A stretch of 43,573 nt of DNA, from assembly GCA_009602725.1 (NCBI GenBank), contig WELB01000057.1, positions 28,549 to 72,121 on the forward strand, given 5' to 3'. The DNA comes from Spirogloea muscicola (taxonomy: Eukaryota > Streptophyta > Zygnematophyceae > Spirogloeales > Spirogloeaceae). A model generated the notes under the pieces. It made no database searches. It was not told the DNA's origin and saw only the letters and a list, made by a program, of their open reading frames with translations. The position numbers and the translations under genes are program-made. Shown here in pieces: positions 29,249 through 40,343 of the stretch. Within the stretch, counting starts at the first letter, position 1, and every line of letters starts with the position of its first letter.

Positions 29249-29830
29249 TCAAGACAGTTTCCTCAGCAAGTACAGCTGCACGCCTTCATATGCATATTCA
29301 TGGTCGAGCTCGTCTAGCGGAACGGCGTCCACCGCAAAGTGCCTCGGAAGGACCTCCCAGAAGAGGTTGTGCGCCTCCTGCGAGCGCAGTGTGTAGCCCA
29401 AGCGGACAACCGTCTCCTGATCGCAGAGGGCCGCCGTCGTCTCAATGAGAGGCTGCACGGCCTCGTCCAAGTACACAATGTCGGCAGCAACGACGATGTG
29501 AACGGCGGCCGCACGGCCTTAATGTGCTTCTGTTTGCCCCAGCAAAGTACCTGATCTTCACCTTTCCAGGCGCTGGTCCTGCCCTCAGGGTGGGAAGCAC
29601 AGGCCGCAGATGACATCTTTATCAACCCTCACAAGATGGTGAGGGGGAGAAGCCTATGAGTACTGGTATTGTCATTCAGACCAGAGCAAAGACGGCAGAA
29701 GTGTCTAAGCAAGGCATTCAACTTTGCGCAGGGTCATAGAGAGGAAGAAGAAGGACAAGTGGCCTGCAGTGTTGGCAACCACTGTTGCACACCGGGAGGA
29801 GCCCTGCTGGTTGCTTGAGCACGTTGCATG
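29249..29830 (-). pseudogene. METTL21-like methyltransferase, inactivated duplicate
   Basis: Exon 3 (about 29590-29249) reads VLCWGKQKHIKAVRPPF, loses one base where the intact gene has FDIVV, then continues in the next frame as YLDEAVQPLIETTAALCDQE and LRSQEAHNLFWEVLPRHFA to LLRKLS. A piece of exon 2 (about 29770-29830) is present but is cut where LINE copy 3 begins near 29835. Exon 1 is absent. It is the paralog of the intact gene at 35093-36364. Confidence 0.8.
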
Positions 29831-29834
29831 ATTA

Positions 29835-31210
29835 TCAAATGGGAGGCCAATACGAGCCTTACAAAAGTCCTGGTAAAGGCGCAGAGCTGCTAAGGGGCTT
29901 TGTAGTACCCACGAGTGAGCACATACATACCCGACAAGCTAAGCTGATGAGCTAAAGCACCACCACGCACGCCAGTAGCTTGCCTAGTGGGCGCCCAGCA
30001 CTCTGGTGTATAGCGAGTGCCTGGGAGCGCTGCAACCTCAATGGAAGCCGCATCCTGCAGCTAACTATTGCTTGCAAGACGCAAGAATGCCCTAAGCTAC
30101 CCGCCCGACTACGTCGGCGGGCATCGACAAGCTGTGCCAGGCGATAGAGGAGGGAACACCACTTCGTACCATAGCCGCCAAAATTGTCCATGGCCCATGG
30201 GAAGAAGTGGTTGAGCACCACGAGGGCAACCACTTGTAATGTCGCTCCTTCCTCTTCTCCGCGTGATTTGTCGGCCAAGCTGGCACAGTTGCTGTGGTGC
30301 CCCTGCTTGGAACGCGTCAACGAGGACAACGTCGAGGAGGAGACGACGCCCACCGCTCCAGGGGGTGGCAACCACATCCAGACGTCTGATGCAAAATCTT
30401 GCCGCGCTTCTGGAGTATCGGCATGATGCCCGGCACCCACAAAGCCGTATGATAGAGAAAGGGCTCGCTCATTGAGAATAGGGGCTGGAAAAGCCAGCCC
30501 AAAAAAAAGAATGAATTAAGTACGGAAAAGGGGGCCAGGGGAAGCTAGAAAAAACAAGCACAATCAGAAACAAAGCAGCTACGTATCATGTATAACAACC
30601 TGCCTCGTGCACAAAGCCACACATAGCATCTCTTAGAAGGCTGTGGGAGGCTTTCAGTTCACCTCCCTCAACACATCTAAGCATGTGAGTCGCCAACAGG
30701 ATCTCATCCTCCTCCACTGTCGGACGCTAGCCAAGCAAAGGGGGATGAGGCCAAGATGGTGGTGGACGGCTGTCTGGAAGAGGTCGTTGAAGAGCTGGAG
30801 GGACTCGTAGATCGGCAAAGCGTTGAGCCACTCCACGCTCCCAGAAAGCTTGTTTTCAAATCAAGTGAAGACGAGAGAGCTCTGCCATTCTCCTTGAGCA
30901 GTGCTTTGAGTAAGCTCATGGCTTGCTCACAGACGGCACGGCATAACGGGCTTGTGCTTCGGGTCAGAGCATCCCGCCTACGTCCGCAAACTCGACCTAA
31001 TCTGCCGCGAGTGATGGGGACCTCGAACATTCAGACCTTGTACAGCCTTGGGCTGGCCTCTCACAGGCATTGCCGTGAAGTGGAGGCTGTTGGGGAGGAG
31101 CGGAGAAGGTCTCCGCGAACGTCGGACAGGGAGGTGTAAACGGGCAGTGCCCACTTGCCACTACAGCTATTGCCGGGCCTAGTACTTCCTGGCCCCTCCC
31201 ACAGAAGAAA
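29835..31210 (-). pseudogene. Truncated LINE copy 3 (end of RT plus endonuclease)
   Basis: Minus pieces: SDVRGDLLRSSP (RT C-terminus, about 31100), SDPKHKP with the ATGA junction, AMSLLKALLKENGRALS, HHHLGLIPLCLAS, VPGIMPILQKRGK, VVLVDAFQAGAP and MYVLTRGY near 29905. Many frameshifts. A hairpin-repeat segment interrupts the RT end at about 31025-31095, at the same place as in copy 2. A longer inserted repeat (30470-30590) interrupts the endonuclease. It lies in exon 2 of the methyltransferase relic. Confidence 0.75.
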
Positions 31211-32900
31211 GAAAGAGCTCGCCCATTGAGGATAGGGGCTGGAACAGCCAGCCCAAAAAAGAATGGACAAAGTACGAGAAGGGAGCCAGGGGAAGCGCTA
31301 AGAACGACAAGCACAAGAAGAAACAAAGCAGCTACGAATGACTCAGTAATTCCTGCTGAGCAGCCGCAGATCAGAGATGCTAGGGTCCTGGAAGTGGGTC
31401 CCCAGAAGAACGCGACTGTGGCCTGCGGGAGCTGGGACTCGGGCGCTAGCCCCCAATAATTTGGCTCGAATACCGCACCGCAGGAAGAGGCGTCCTCGTC
31501 CCTTGGCTGGCCTCTCACAGCCATTGCCTTACATTGGACGAGCTATCTCTCCCTCCCCATCGAGGAGGCGGCAGCAAAGAGAAAGAGCTCGCCCCTTGAG
31601 GACAGGGGCTGGAACAACCAGCCCAAAAAAGAATGAACAAAGTACGAGAAGGGGGCCAGGGGAAGCGCTAAGAAAAACAAGCACAAGAAGAAACAAAGCA
31701 GCTACGAATGACTCAGTAACCCCTGCTAAGCAGCCGCAGATCGGAGATGCTAGGGTCCTGAAGGAGGGAAGGAAGTGGGTCCCCTGGACAGAGCCAGTAA
31801 AAAAACAGCAGCAAAGCCCCCCTCCTTTCGTCCCACTGGCCCACTTTTTGGGTCTTGTTTCCTACTACCGCATGCGTCTTTCTATGTGCCTACAGCGGTC
31901 CCAGGCGATTGCTTTGCATCGCCAGGCTGGTCGCGCCCTTGCAGCAGCTTCTGGCTTGCGCAGCGGGGTTGCTCTTCCTCCCCTCCGCTCATCTGACTTC
32001 CTACTGCTGACACGGGGGTGTTGAGGGCGCCCTGTCTGCCTAGCCTTTGGCTCCGTCATGAACACCTGTATGCATCTGGCTGGCATTTCACAGCCGATTC
32101 TTTTATATCAGCAGCCGCTTTCTCTTTCGTCCCACTGGCCGTTGTGCACGGGGCTTTCGGGTCTCAGTAGCTAGACCTTTTTGGGAGTGCCACTTTCTTT
32201 CTTTTGGGCCCGGTTCGCGCAACGCGCGCGTCCTGCAGGCGGGGCGAGCAAACTGATTTCAACGCCCGCAGGCTCGCTTGCGCAGGTGTTCTGCATGCGC
32301 CTGTCGGTATGCCTCCAGCGGTCCATGGCCCACACCTTGCATCTGCGTGCTGGCCGTGCTCTAGCTGCAGCCTCTCGCTTTTGTCAGGGGAATGGCATTC
32401 CGGCGGCTAGTATTTCTGACTTGCGGTTATTAATCAGAGGTCACAAAGTGATAACCCTACAGTGAAAGCTTTTGGGAAGCGCTTTTTGACCTCTTCGGAC
32501 TTGTCAACGCTTTTCGGGCTGGCTGTCTACAGCCCCCGCCCCCTTTGGGGAGCGCCGCTTCCAAAGAAATTTGTTCAAAGATAAGAAACAGCACTTCTTT
32601 GTGGCCCTTCCTCTCCTCGGCTTATCTGACTTCCTTTCTGCCGACACGAGAATACTAGGAGCGCCGGTGGCTCCGCCTGACATACTTATGAACACCCTCT
32701 GTCTGCACCAAGTGGCTCATACAGCCGCTCCTTCAGCATCAGCAATCGCTTCCTTTTCTGCTCTTTCCCTTCGACAGGCTGTTAGCGCCGCCTCTCATAC
32801 AGCCGCTTCGTTTGCTTCCCATCTTCCCCCCTCCCATCATGATCAGGAGCTTCCTGCATGCGCCTGGCGAGAAGAAAGTGGCTGGTGATCAGAAGGGTCG
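31211..32900 (+). repeat. LINE-tail and hairpin repeat cluster upstream of BTB copy 4
   Basis: This holds two minus-oriented hairpin modules (about 31220-31370 and 31590-31750), each followed by AAACAAAGCAGCTACGAATG and CTCAGTAA. It has one long LINE C-terminal tail (31858-32025, YRMRLSMCLQRSQAIALHRQ ... SDFLLLTRGC) with a 3'UTR hairpin to 32120. A second tail follows at 32295-32445 (MRLSVCLQRSMAHTLHLRAG ... SDLRLLIRG), then further tail pieces to 32830. No intact gene. Confidence 0.6.
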
Positions 32901-33082
32901 GCCGTGGAAGCAAGCCCAGTGCATGCATGGCTGGCAGACCCTAAGCCCCCCTCGCCCGCACCCGGCAGGCAGCTTTCCGCTGCCGCGCCGCCGGGCGCGG
33001 CCTGTCGCCACTCGCGCTGCGCAAGCTTCAGTTGAGCTCGTCGGCAGGCCCCTGCGCAAGCCCAGAGGCCAGCCACGGCAGC
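32901..33082 (+). promoter_or_regulatory. 5' flank of BTB copy 4
   Basis: Begins GGCCGTGGAAGCAAGCCC and GTGCATGCATGG, and includes GCCACTCGCGCTGCGCAAGC and GCTCGTCGGCAGGCCCCTGC, shared with copy 3. The ATG follows at 33083. Confidence 0.4.
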
Positions 33083-34589
33083 ATGGCGGTGGATCCTGCA
33101 CCCCGCTTCAACGACCGCGAGACGGCGGACCTTCAGCTGACAGTGCAGGACGCCAGTGGCGGCAGCAGAGTCAGCCTCCACCTCCACAAGGCCGTCGTGT
33201 GCCGCAGAGCCCCTTCCTCGCTGCGCGGTGGTCGGCGGAGTGGGCCGGCAGCGGCGGCAGCAGCAGTGGCAACAACAGCGTGACGATGGTGGTGATGACA
33301 GCGGCAAGCGGGGCCGGCAGCCCTGAAGCGTACCGTGCCGCCGCCAAGGCCATGTATGAAAAACCTTGGCTGGTGGCAGGTTTCTCAAGCTTCGACGAAG
33401 GAATTGGCTTCCTGCTGGCATCTGCCGAGCTCCTCTTTCAAGACGGCGTCAACCTTGCCGCTGAATATCTAGCTCTTATCCCATGGACCGCGGCACAGGA
33501 GACAGCAACCAAGGCCCTTGCCACCTCCATCCCCCTGGAAGCTACCGGCTGCAAGCAGCTCTTTGCACGCCTCGCCGACGACCCCCTCTAAGGCTATGAT
33601 GCAGTGCGCAAAATCTCGGGGGCGCTGTTTGCAGCAGCAAACAACCGCATCCTTTTCAGCTCCCAATCCGAAAAGACCCTGGTCATGGCCTGCGAAACCG
33701 CGCTCACGGCTATGCTCAAAAACCTCGCCAGCACTAGCGACGATGCCCTCCGCCGTGGCGTGCAGGACGGCCTCTTTGAAACTTTACGCAGCGTGGCCTC
33801 CAAGTTCGGAGGAAAAGTCGCATCCTCCTCGGAGCTTGCCAAGTACGGCTGGCTGCTCTCGCAGGTCCACGACCTGGGATTCCGGCAAATGCTTGCTGCG
33901 CTGCTGGCGTCGCAAGACTGGCTGGCCACCTACCTCAGCAATCAGGCCAACAGCGACACAGTTGGCACCTTCAACGACATTGCACGGAGCTGCCTCCACG
34001 ACCTTGCCACGGGACACCTGGCCCTTGAGGCCGCCGAGCGGCGCTCGTTCCTCCTCCATTGGGTGCCCAACTTGGTCTCCGTCAGCAGCCGCTGCCGCAC
34101 AGTAAGCACTGCAGGGCTATATGCTGACATGTGCAAGGTCATCAACACCTTCGCCGTTAAGGAGCAGGCCGCCATTATCACCACTCTCGTATTCAGCACG
34201 CAAAAGGACACTGGCAAACGGTGGCAACTCTACCGTGAATTGGAAAGTTTGCTGCTCAATTCCACCAAGACCTGGACTGTCACAACCAGCAGCCAGAGGT
34301 AATACTAGACCGCTCCTCAGAAAGACGGACCGAGTCATTTGCTGACCGGATGTACGACCAATCTTGGACCGTTTGCCATTTCCACGTAATACAAGCAGGC
34401 TGAGCACTTGTTTCTCCCGACTTGCTTAATTAACTCCACATCGTGCTCCCATGACTTATTGCCCACTTGCACTTACAACCATTGATCTTTGTTGACATTC
34501 TCGATTTGACTTGTTTTTGCAGGTCACCAGCAGTGGCTTTAGAAAAGAAAGACGCTCCAGAGGGCTCCCAGGGTGAGCTTGCGGACTAA
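33083..34589 (+). pseudogene. BTB/POZ family copy 4: one base deletion and one nonsense codon
   Basis: ATG 33083 (MAVDPAPRFNDRETADLQLT) runs to VVC, where one C is missing relative to copy 3 (about 33202). The frame then shifts to the one carrying SPFLAARWSAEWAG and on to the C-terminus. TAA at 33589-33591 replaces Gln. The Trp of IPWTAAQE is kept, unlike in copies 2 and 3. Later parts are well preserved (GWLLSQVHDLGFRQMLAALL). The family stop (34300-34302) overlaps a donor AGAG|GTAATA. Intron 34299-34522 (224 nt, ends TTTTTGCAG) would add exon 34523-34589, coding SPAVALEKKDAPEGSQGELA and D. Confidence 0.8.
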
Positions 34590-35092
34590 ATACACAGGCC
34601 AGCATGTGGCATGTGCGCTTTCTGACTAGACAGCGACAAATGCTTTCTACCTGATATACGTCCTGCATTACTCAAAGACACAAAAGCCATAGTCCCGTTT
34701 GCTTGGTTGGAAAGCGTGAAAAGGGCGACCAAGTGTGAACAGGGCGTCCAGCCTGCTCTTGTAGGCAATGTCGACACCTGTTCCAAGAAAGGGTTACCGG
34801 CCTCAGTGGAAATGGAAGGCCAAATTGCCACTTTGCCCACTAGCTTGCTCCTCATGGTGGGTCTAGGCTGCACCAGTAATGCTCTGCTATTTTGCATGAA
34901 AAGAAGGAGGAACTTGAAGGACATGGGTAATGACAACCTGAGGTTTGAGGCATGCCCCCCAACCAGGGAGTCTCAAGCGTAGCTTGCCGTACACAGGCTG
35001 ACACAATGGTGTGCAAGGTGCATGCGCCTTCCTTGTGCTGCATTGGATGCGGAGGAGGTGGCATCTCTAGGGCTGGCCCTCGTGGTGCAATG
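34590..35092. other. Spacer between convergent BTB copy 4 and methyltransferase
   Basis: Duplicate of 28923-29248, with about 150 nt extra around 34740-34890. It probably contains both 3'UTRs. No ORF with family motifs. Confidence 0.45.
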
Positions 35093-36364
35093 TCAAGACA
35101 ATTTCCTCAGCAAGTACAGCTGCACGCCTTCAAATGCATATTCAGGGTCGAGCTCGTCTCTCGGAACGGCGACCACAGCAAAGTGCCTCGGAAGGACCTC
35201 CCAGAAGAGGTTGTGCGCCTCCTGCGACCGCAGTGTGTAGCCCAAGAGGACGACCGTCTCCTGATCGCAGAGGGCCGCCGTCGTCTCAATGAGAGGCTGC
35301 ACGGCCTCCTCCAAATACACAACGTCGGCAGCAACAACAATGTCGAATGGCGGCCGCACGGCCTCAATGTGCTTCTGGTTCCCCCAGCAAAGGACCGCAG
35401 TCTTCACCTTCCCAGGCGCTGGTCCTGCCCTCATGGTGGGAAGTAACACGCCGCAAATGACAACTTTATCAACTTTCACAAGGTGGTGAGGGGGAGAAAG
35501 CCTATGAGTATTGATATTGTCAGTCAGACCACAGCAATAACACGGGAGAGGAGTTCAAGCAAGGCACTAGACTTAGCGCAGGATCATAGAGAGGAAGAAG
35601 AAGGACAAGTGCCGCTGCAGTGTTGGCATCCACTGTTGCCGCACCGGGAGGAGCCCTGCCGGTTGCTTGAAGTACGTTGCGCTTGACATTCTTCTTGAGA
35701 ATGGGCATAACAGGCGGGATGTCAGTCAGGCACACGTTGGCCCCCAGCAATGCCGCAGCAATGCCTGCGGACACGTATCCAAGCGATATCATCAGCTCAG
35801 TCACTTCCCTGTGCTGCTGCCATAAGCGACCACTGCCATAAGCGACTCGCTGAAAGCTGCCACTCCGCCTCAATAACGCCTTATGTCTCGACATGAGCGG
35901 CTGGGAGCAGGCTCGCAGCTCGCCCAGCATAATGCACTGCGAGCTGCAATTGATCTGGGAAACTGGCTGTCATGGCAGTGACCAGCCGCTGGCGTGAAAA
36001 GGAGGGCGACAGGACAGCAGGATTGAACGTTGGGGGTGACCTAAGTCTGCCCTTGCGCTAACTAGCGAGCTTCGGTTGTGGGGACCAAGGGAGGCGCTGA
36101 GGCCCTCGGCTGGCTGCCTGGGCTCGTGGGCCAGCGGTCGGGGCCACGGGGCTGGCTCGCACCGGCGACGCCGCAGCCGGCGCCGAGCTCGAGGACGCGG
36201 CGGCCGTGCAGCGCCGGGCCGCCGCCGCGGTCGAGCCAGCGCGCGAGCGCCAGGGAGGCCTCCCACACCGACGTGCCGACGTGCATGGTCTCGTGGTCCT
36301 GCGCGATGCGCACGCGCCTACCCGCGAGCTCCACCTCCAGCACCGGCTCCTGCGACAGCCACAT
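35093..36364 (-). CDS. METTL21-like (methyltransferase family 16) protein methyltransferase, intact
   Basis: Three exons: 36364-36163, 35764-35645, 35424-35093. Both introns are GT-AG and all joins keep frame; 217 residues. Exon 1: MWLSQEPVLEVELAGR, VGTSVWEASLALARWLDRGG, then motif I VLELGAGCGVAG binding SAM. Exon 2: IAAALLGANVCLTD, with the acidic residue that contacts SAM ribose, then NVKRN. Exon 3: VLCWG, FDIVVAADVVY, VLLGYTLRS, and C-terminal QLYLLRKLS. The AADVVY and LGYTLRS motifs are typical of the METTL21/EEF-KMT class of protein-lysine methyltransferases, and the length fits. The substrate is not predictable from this sequence. The start could lie further up (ATG 36508), but that stretch is an Arg-rich low-complexity run. 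It is convergent with BTB copy 4. Confidence 0.82.
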
Positions 36365-36540
36365 TCTGCGCTCATGGCCGCTCCGCCTGAGGCGCCGCCT
36401 CAGGCGGCGGCGGCGCCGGCGCCGCCGGTGGCGGCGGCAGCAGCGGAGGCGCCGCCACGGAGGCCTCCAGTGAAGTGGAGGAAGGAGCTGGAGGTGGCGA
36501 GCAGCCAAGTGGGCTTAGCGGGCAGCGCCCGCTTTCCTTG
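36365..36540. other. GC-rich 5' region of the methyltransferase gene
   Basis: GCC/GGC-type low-complexity (36380-36450), likely 5'UTR or promoter. All six frames are low-complexity. Confidence 0.35.
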
Positions 36541-38565
36541 GCCCGTTGGCTGACGTCTAGCCTTTCTGACTTGCCGTTGCTAACTAGAGGTTACTAATAA
36601 GTATGCCAACGTTCTACTTGCTTAATTGCGTGTTGCAGCGGATTTCGGCCTTCCTTTTCGGGCACGCTTTTAACAGCTCGCCCCCCTTTGGATTTTCCTT
36701 TGGATTAGCTTACTTCGTACTTGCCAACACCGAGAAGCTACCCTACTCGGGCCTGCCCGCAGGCCCGCAGGCCCGCTGCGGTTGCTCTTCCTCCCTCCAG
36801 CTGAACTGACTTCCTACTGCTGACACGGTGGTACAAAGAGCGCCCTGTCTGCCTAGCATGTGGCTCGGCTAATACAGTCATGAAAACCCTCTGTATACAC
36901 CTGGTTGGCTTTTACAGGCGTCCTTAATATTAGCAGCCGCATTCTTCTTCAGGAGAGGATCCTCTGCGAGCAGACACATGCAATCGGCGTCAGGACCAGG
37001 GTCCCACTAGGAAGGACAAGAAGAAATAGCTTTTCCACTTTCTTTGCATGCGCTTTTTAGTATGCACTAGACTCTGCCTGAACAATGTATTGGCTTGAAT
37101 TCTCTCTTTCATTGCATGCGCTCGCGCGCCTTTCCCCCTTTGCAGCTGCAAGTGCCTCCGACTTGCTGCAGAGGGTAATAGATCTCCCATTCGGTGAAGC
37201 CAAGTGCATACTGTATAATTTCATCGCCGTTCGGCCCGTTGGACCTTGTCCTTTGTCCTCCGTTGGCCTTTCACAGCCCTCGTTCCCTTTGAAGGAGCCA
37301 CTTTCTTCCAGGCAATGGGAGGCCAGCCCAAAAGACATCGAACAATGTCTGCAAGCGCCTTCCGAGGTCCGAAAGGGCCGGAAGCTGCATACAGACCTCT
37401 ATTGGACCTATCTATTGGCTCTGTTGGACCTTGTTCACTCCTCTTGGGCGGCTTCTCAACAGGGTTGTTGAGCACCCAGTGGCCACTTGAGTCGCATTGT
37501 GCTTTTTAAGCTTTTCTGGCCCCTTCAAACTTTGTTCAGTTTCCTGGGCTGGCCAATAACAGGCAATCCCTTCTACTATAAGAGTCTTTTTCTCTCTTCT
37601 GGGCTGGCCTCCTAAGGCTATCGTCTTACTTTGCGGAAGCTCTTTGCTTTTGGGCTGGCCTCTCACAGCCATTGCCTTACTTGAACGAGCTATCTCCTTT
37701 CACGAGGACAAGTGAGCGCGGCACACCTCACCTGACAACAATCCCGGTCAGGAAGGGGCTTTCAAAAGGGGCCAGGGCTGCGAACAGCTAGCCCAGAAAC
37801 AATGCACAAGGTCCAGAGGGTCGAGGGGCGGTGAAAACGCAATATGATGCAAGTGGCTACAACGAGTGGAGCTTAGTAATACCGAGCCAGCAGCTGCAAA
37901 GGAAGTACTTGCAGCTGAATTAAGTCTGTGACACAGCAGAACCTAGCCAGGGGCCGACGAGGAAAATGAACGACGAGGCGCCGCTCCCCTCTGCAACAAG
38001 CGCGGACGCAGCAGAACCAGGTCAAAGCAGCAGCGCCAGGCACGACACTCGTACGGGAAGGGCGACTGCCAGGTGCCATCAGCGAGCTTGTTCTTACCAA
38101 TCTCTCGGGTGCCTTTCATTGTGCGGCCGGCAGTCACAAACCCCCAATACCAGCCGGCAAGAAGTGGCACTCCCAATGGGGGCAAGGGCTGCAAAAAGCC
38201 AGCCCAAAAAAGAATTGACAAAGGTTCGAAGGGGCCTGAGGATGCGATGGGAAAAAGAGGGGGAGGATAGATCACTCAGTAGTTACGAGTGAGGAGCCTC
38301 AGATCCGACAGACTAGCTACAAAGGGGTCGGAAGATGCTATGGTAGAGCAGGGGGAGGATGGATCACTCAGTAGAGTGAGGAGCCTCAGATCCGACAGAC
38401 TAGCTGCCGGAAAACTATCCCCAAGAACTTGCGCGCCCATAGAGCCGGCCGACACTCGCGAGCACCGCCATGGGCGCCGGCGAGCGCACGCCCGCCTCGC
38501 CGCCCAGCTCCAGCGCCGCCCCTCCGCCGCGAGCAACGGGCGCTTGAACGCGGGCAGCGAGTGAA
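36541..38565 (+). repeat. Repeat-rich stretch: LINE tails and hairpin array
   Basis: LINE-tail ends at 36550-36598 (SLSDLPLLTRGY, stop) and 36790-36930 (GACTTCCTACTGCTGACACG, then TGTATACACCTGGTTGGCTT). Three GGGCTGGC hairpin units lie in tandem near 37546, 37602 and 37652. Inverted units lie near 37765 and 38185. A duplicated block GTGAGGAGCCTCAGATCCGA occurs at about 38289 and 38378. The 128-codon plus ORF at 37085-37471 has no recognisable domain. Confidence 0.5.
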
Positions 38566-38569
38566 TCCG

Positions 38570-38830
38570 GCTGCTGATAAAGAGCGGCTGGTAAAATTAG
38601 CTAGGTGCATAAAGAGGGGTGTACATCGCTATATCAATAAATATCAATGGATCGGCAGGTCAGGCAGAGCGCGCTTAGTACCCCGTGTCAGCAATAGGAA
38701 GTCAGATGAGCTGTGGCATGGGAGAGCAACCCCGCTGCGCAAACCAGAGGCTGCTGCAAGGGCGCGACCGGCTCGGCGGTGCAAAGCAAGCGCTTGGGAC
38801 CGCTGCCGGGACATAGATAGGTGATGCGGT
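38570..38830 (-). repeat. LINE C-terminal tail repeat
   Basis: The coding tail matches 43174-43360 (minus). It is degraded in the 3'UTR, where the hairpin is lost, and an extra segment (ATATCAATAAATATCAATGG) is present. Confidence 0.6.
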
Positions 38831-39789
38831 AGCAGGACACAAGAAGAAAGTGCTCGCCCATCAGACCCGAAGCCACCTTAGCTCCAGGAAGTGCTGCACC
38901 TGTTCGCGGTGCCGCTGGTCAGCGCAGACGCAGGGCCCGCCGTTGGCGGTCCGGCGACGGCAGGCCTGGCGGCGGAGCCCGCGATGCGGCGGAGCTCGCG
39001 GCGAAAAGCAGCCGGGCCGGTACGCCGCGCCAACACCCGGTCATTGGCCGCGTGCCGGTTCCACTCGGGCCGATAACGGTTCGTCGAGCGCTGCTCGGCG
39101 CGACGGCCTGCTGTGGATATAGCCACCCTGCTAGCTGTGGCAGGACAGCCCGGACCGCCAGCGTCTAGGACTACAACCCACGACCATGTTCTGACAGCAA
39201 GCTGATGGCAAGAATGTTGCAGTGATGCTACCATGCCGTGCTGACCGACCCCAGCCTGGCAGGGGGGCTTCAAGTAATGATGACTGTGACTCTTTAAGTG
39301 CACGCTGAGTGGAGCTTGGACGATATATGCTGTCTTAAGGCCTACGTAGGTATGCAGCTGGTAATGTGACAGGGCAGACAGCCTCCATTTACTTGCATCT
39401 CAAGCAGCGGGACCGAGAACAGGCATTCAGCACAAGCACACATGAGAGTGCCTTCTTGACTAGAGTTGTTGTGAGAAGCTGTCAGCCATGTGCAAAAGAA
39501 TGTCTGACCACCTGCCGCTTTGGAGAGGGGAACATCCCTCCCTCCAATCCTCCTCAAGACCTCCTTATGGTGCCCATCATCCTCTGTTCCAAGCATCCCT
39601 CACTTCCGCCTCCCCTCTCTGTATCGTTTATGTTGGCTATCACAGCTTCTTCAAATACAAGGCGTCCTTCTCAAGCAGCACTGAAGACCGTTCGACAACG
39701 TGTTGAGAGCAGGGCGCTTTTGTCATGTTGCTGATGCACGAGAGCCACCACCCTCTGCTTATCGTCCTCAGCTTCCACTGCTTATCTAT
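38831..39789. other. No gene recognised
   Basis: The minus frame at 39303-38878 is open for 141 codons, and the plus frame at 39366-39734 for 122. Neither shows a motif I can assign. Confidence 0.3.
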
Positions 39790-40020
39790 CTAGCCAATGT
39801 TAAGGGGAGCTTCAAAACAGAAGAGACATGTGATCTGCTGAGCCCTGTTGGCTGAGCCTAATCTGCTGCTCGCCTTTTTCTGTCTGTTCCTTAAGCTGGG
39901 CATACAAGCCACCGTTGTTTTTGGTGGAGCACTTACGATGAAGACGCAAGTCCCCTTCTTCAAGAAGACAAGTTCACACGAGGTGCATGTGGTGACGGGC
40001 AGGACATGATGCAGTTTAAT
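39790..40020 (-). CDS. Possible terminal exon of a four-cysteine zinc-ribbon protein
   Basis: An open 76-codon stretch ends at TAG 39790-39792 and is preceded by a TGTAG acceptor. It reads VLPVTTCTSCELVFLKKGTC, then a Lys/Arg-rich linker and QQITCLFCFEAPLNIG. The paired C-x2-C motifs about 52 residues apart and the basic linker recall the RNase P Rpp21/Rpr2/SNM1 zinc domain, but the match is loose and no upstream exons were found. It lies just downstream of the decarboxylase gene on the same strand, so it could also be chance-open 3' sequence. Low confidence. Confidence 0.25.
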   Translation of the reverse strand: MKLHHVLPVTTCTSCELVFLKKGTCVFIVSAPPKTTVACMPSLRNRQKKASSRLGSANRAQQITCLFCFEAPLNIG

Positions 40021-40343
40021 CTACATGACCAAAGCTTTGCAACTTAGTCATCCTGCAAATGCCAACAATTTGCAGGTAAAAGAGTGAAGGCACTGACAGG
40101 GTTGTCCACCCACGTTTGTTGTCCACTCTTCCCGTCCAAGAAATGCTCCAGCATCCCAGAGGAGCATGTACTGTCTTGCGCTCTTTACGTCACAAGTAAA
40201 TAGTACTGGAAGCTACTCTATGTCCAATTGGATTGACTAGCTCCACCATGTATTTGTCACCAAATGCGCGTGCTAAGTAAGCCATGAGGCTGCAGCAGAG
40301 CCGGCACCAACTATTATGGTAGTCTGCCCTGAAGCACACAGCA

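Noticed and set aside
36370-36508. Arg-rich N-terminal extension of the methyltransferase
   Set aside because: It is produced by a GCC/GGC low-complexity run; family members start close to the EPVLEVEL-like segment.
38878-39303. 141-codon minus ORF as a gene
   Set aside because: Arg/Ala-rich, no domain, no splice partners, and bordered by repeat DNA.
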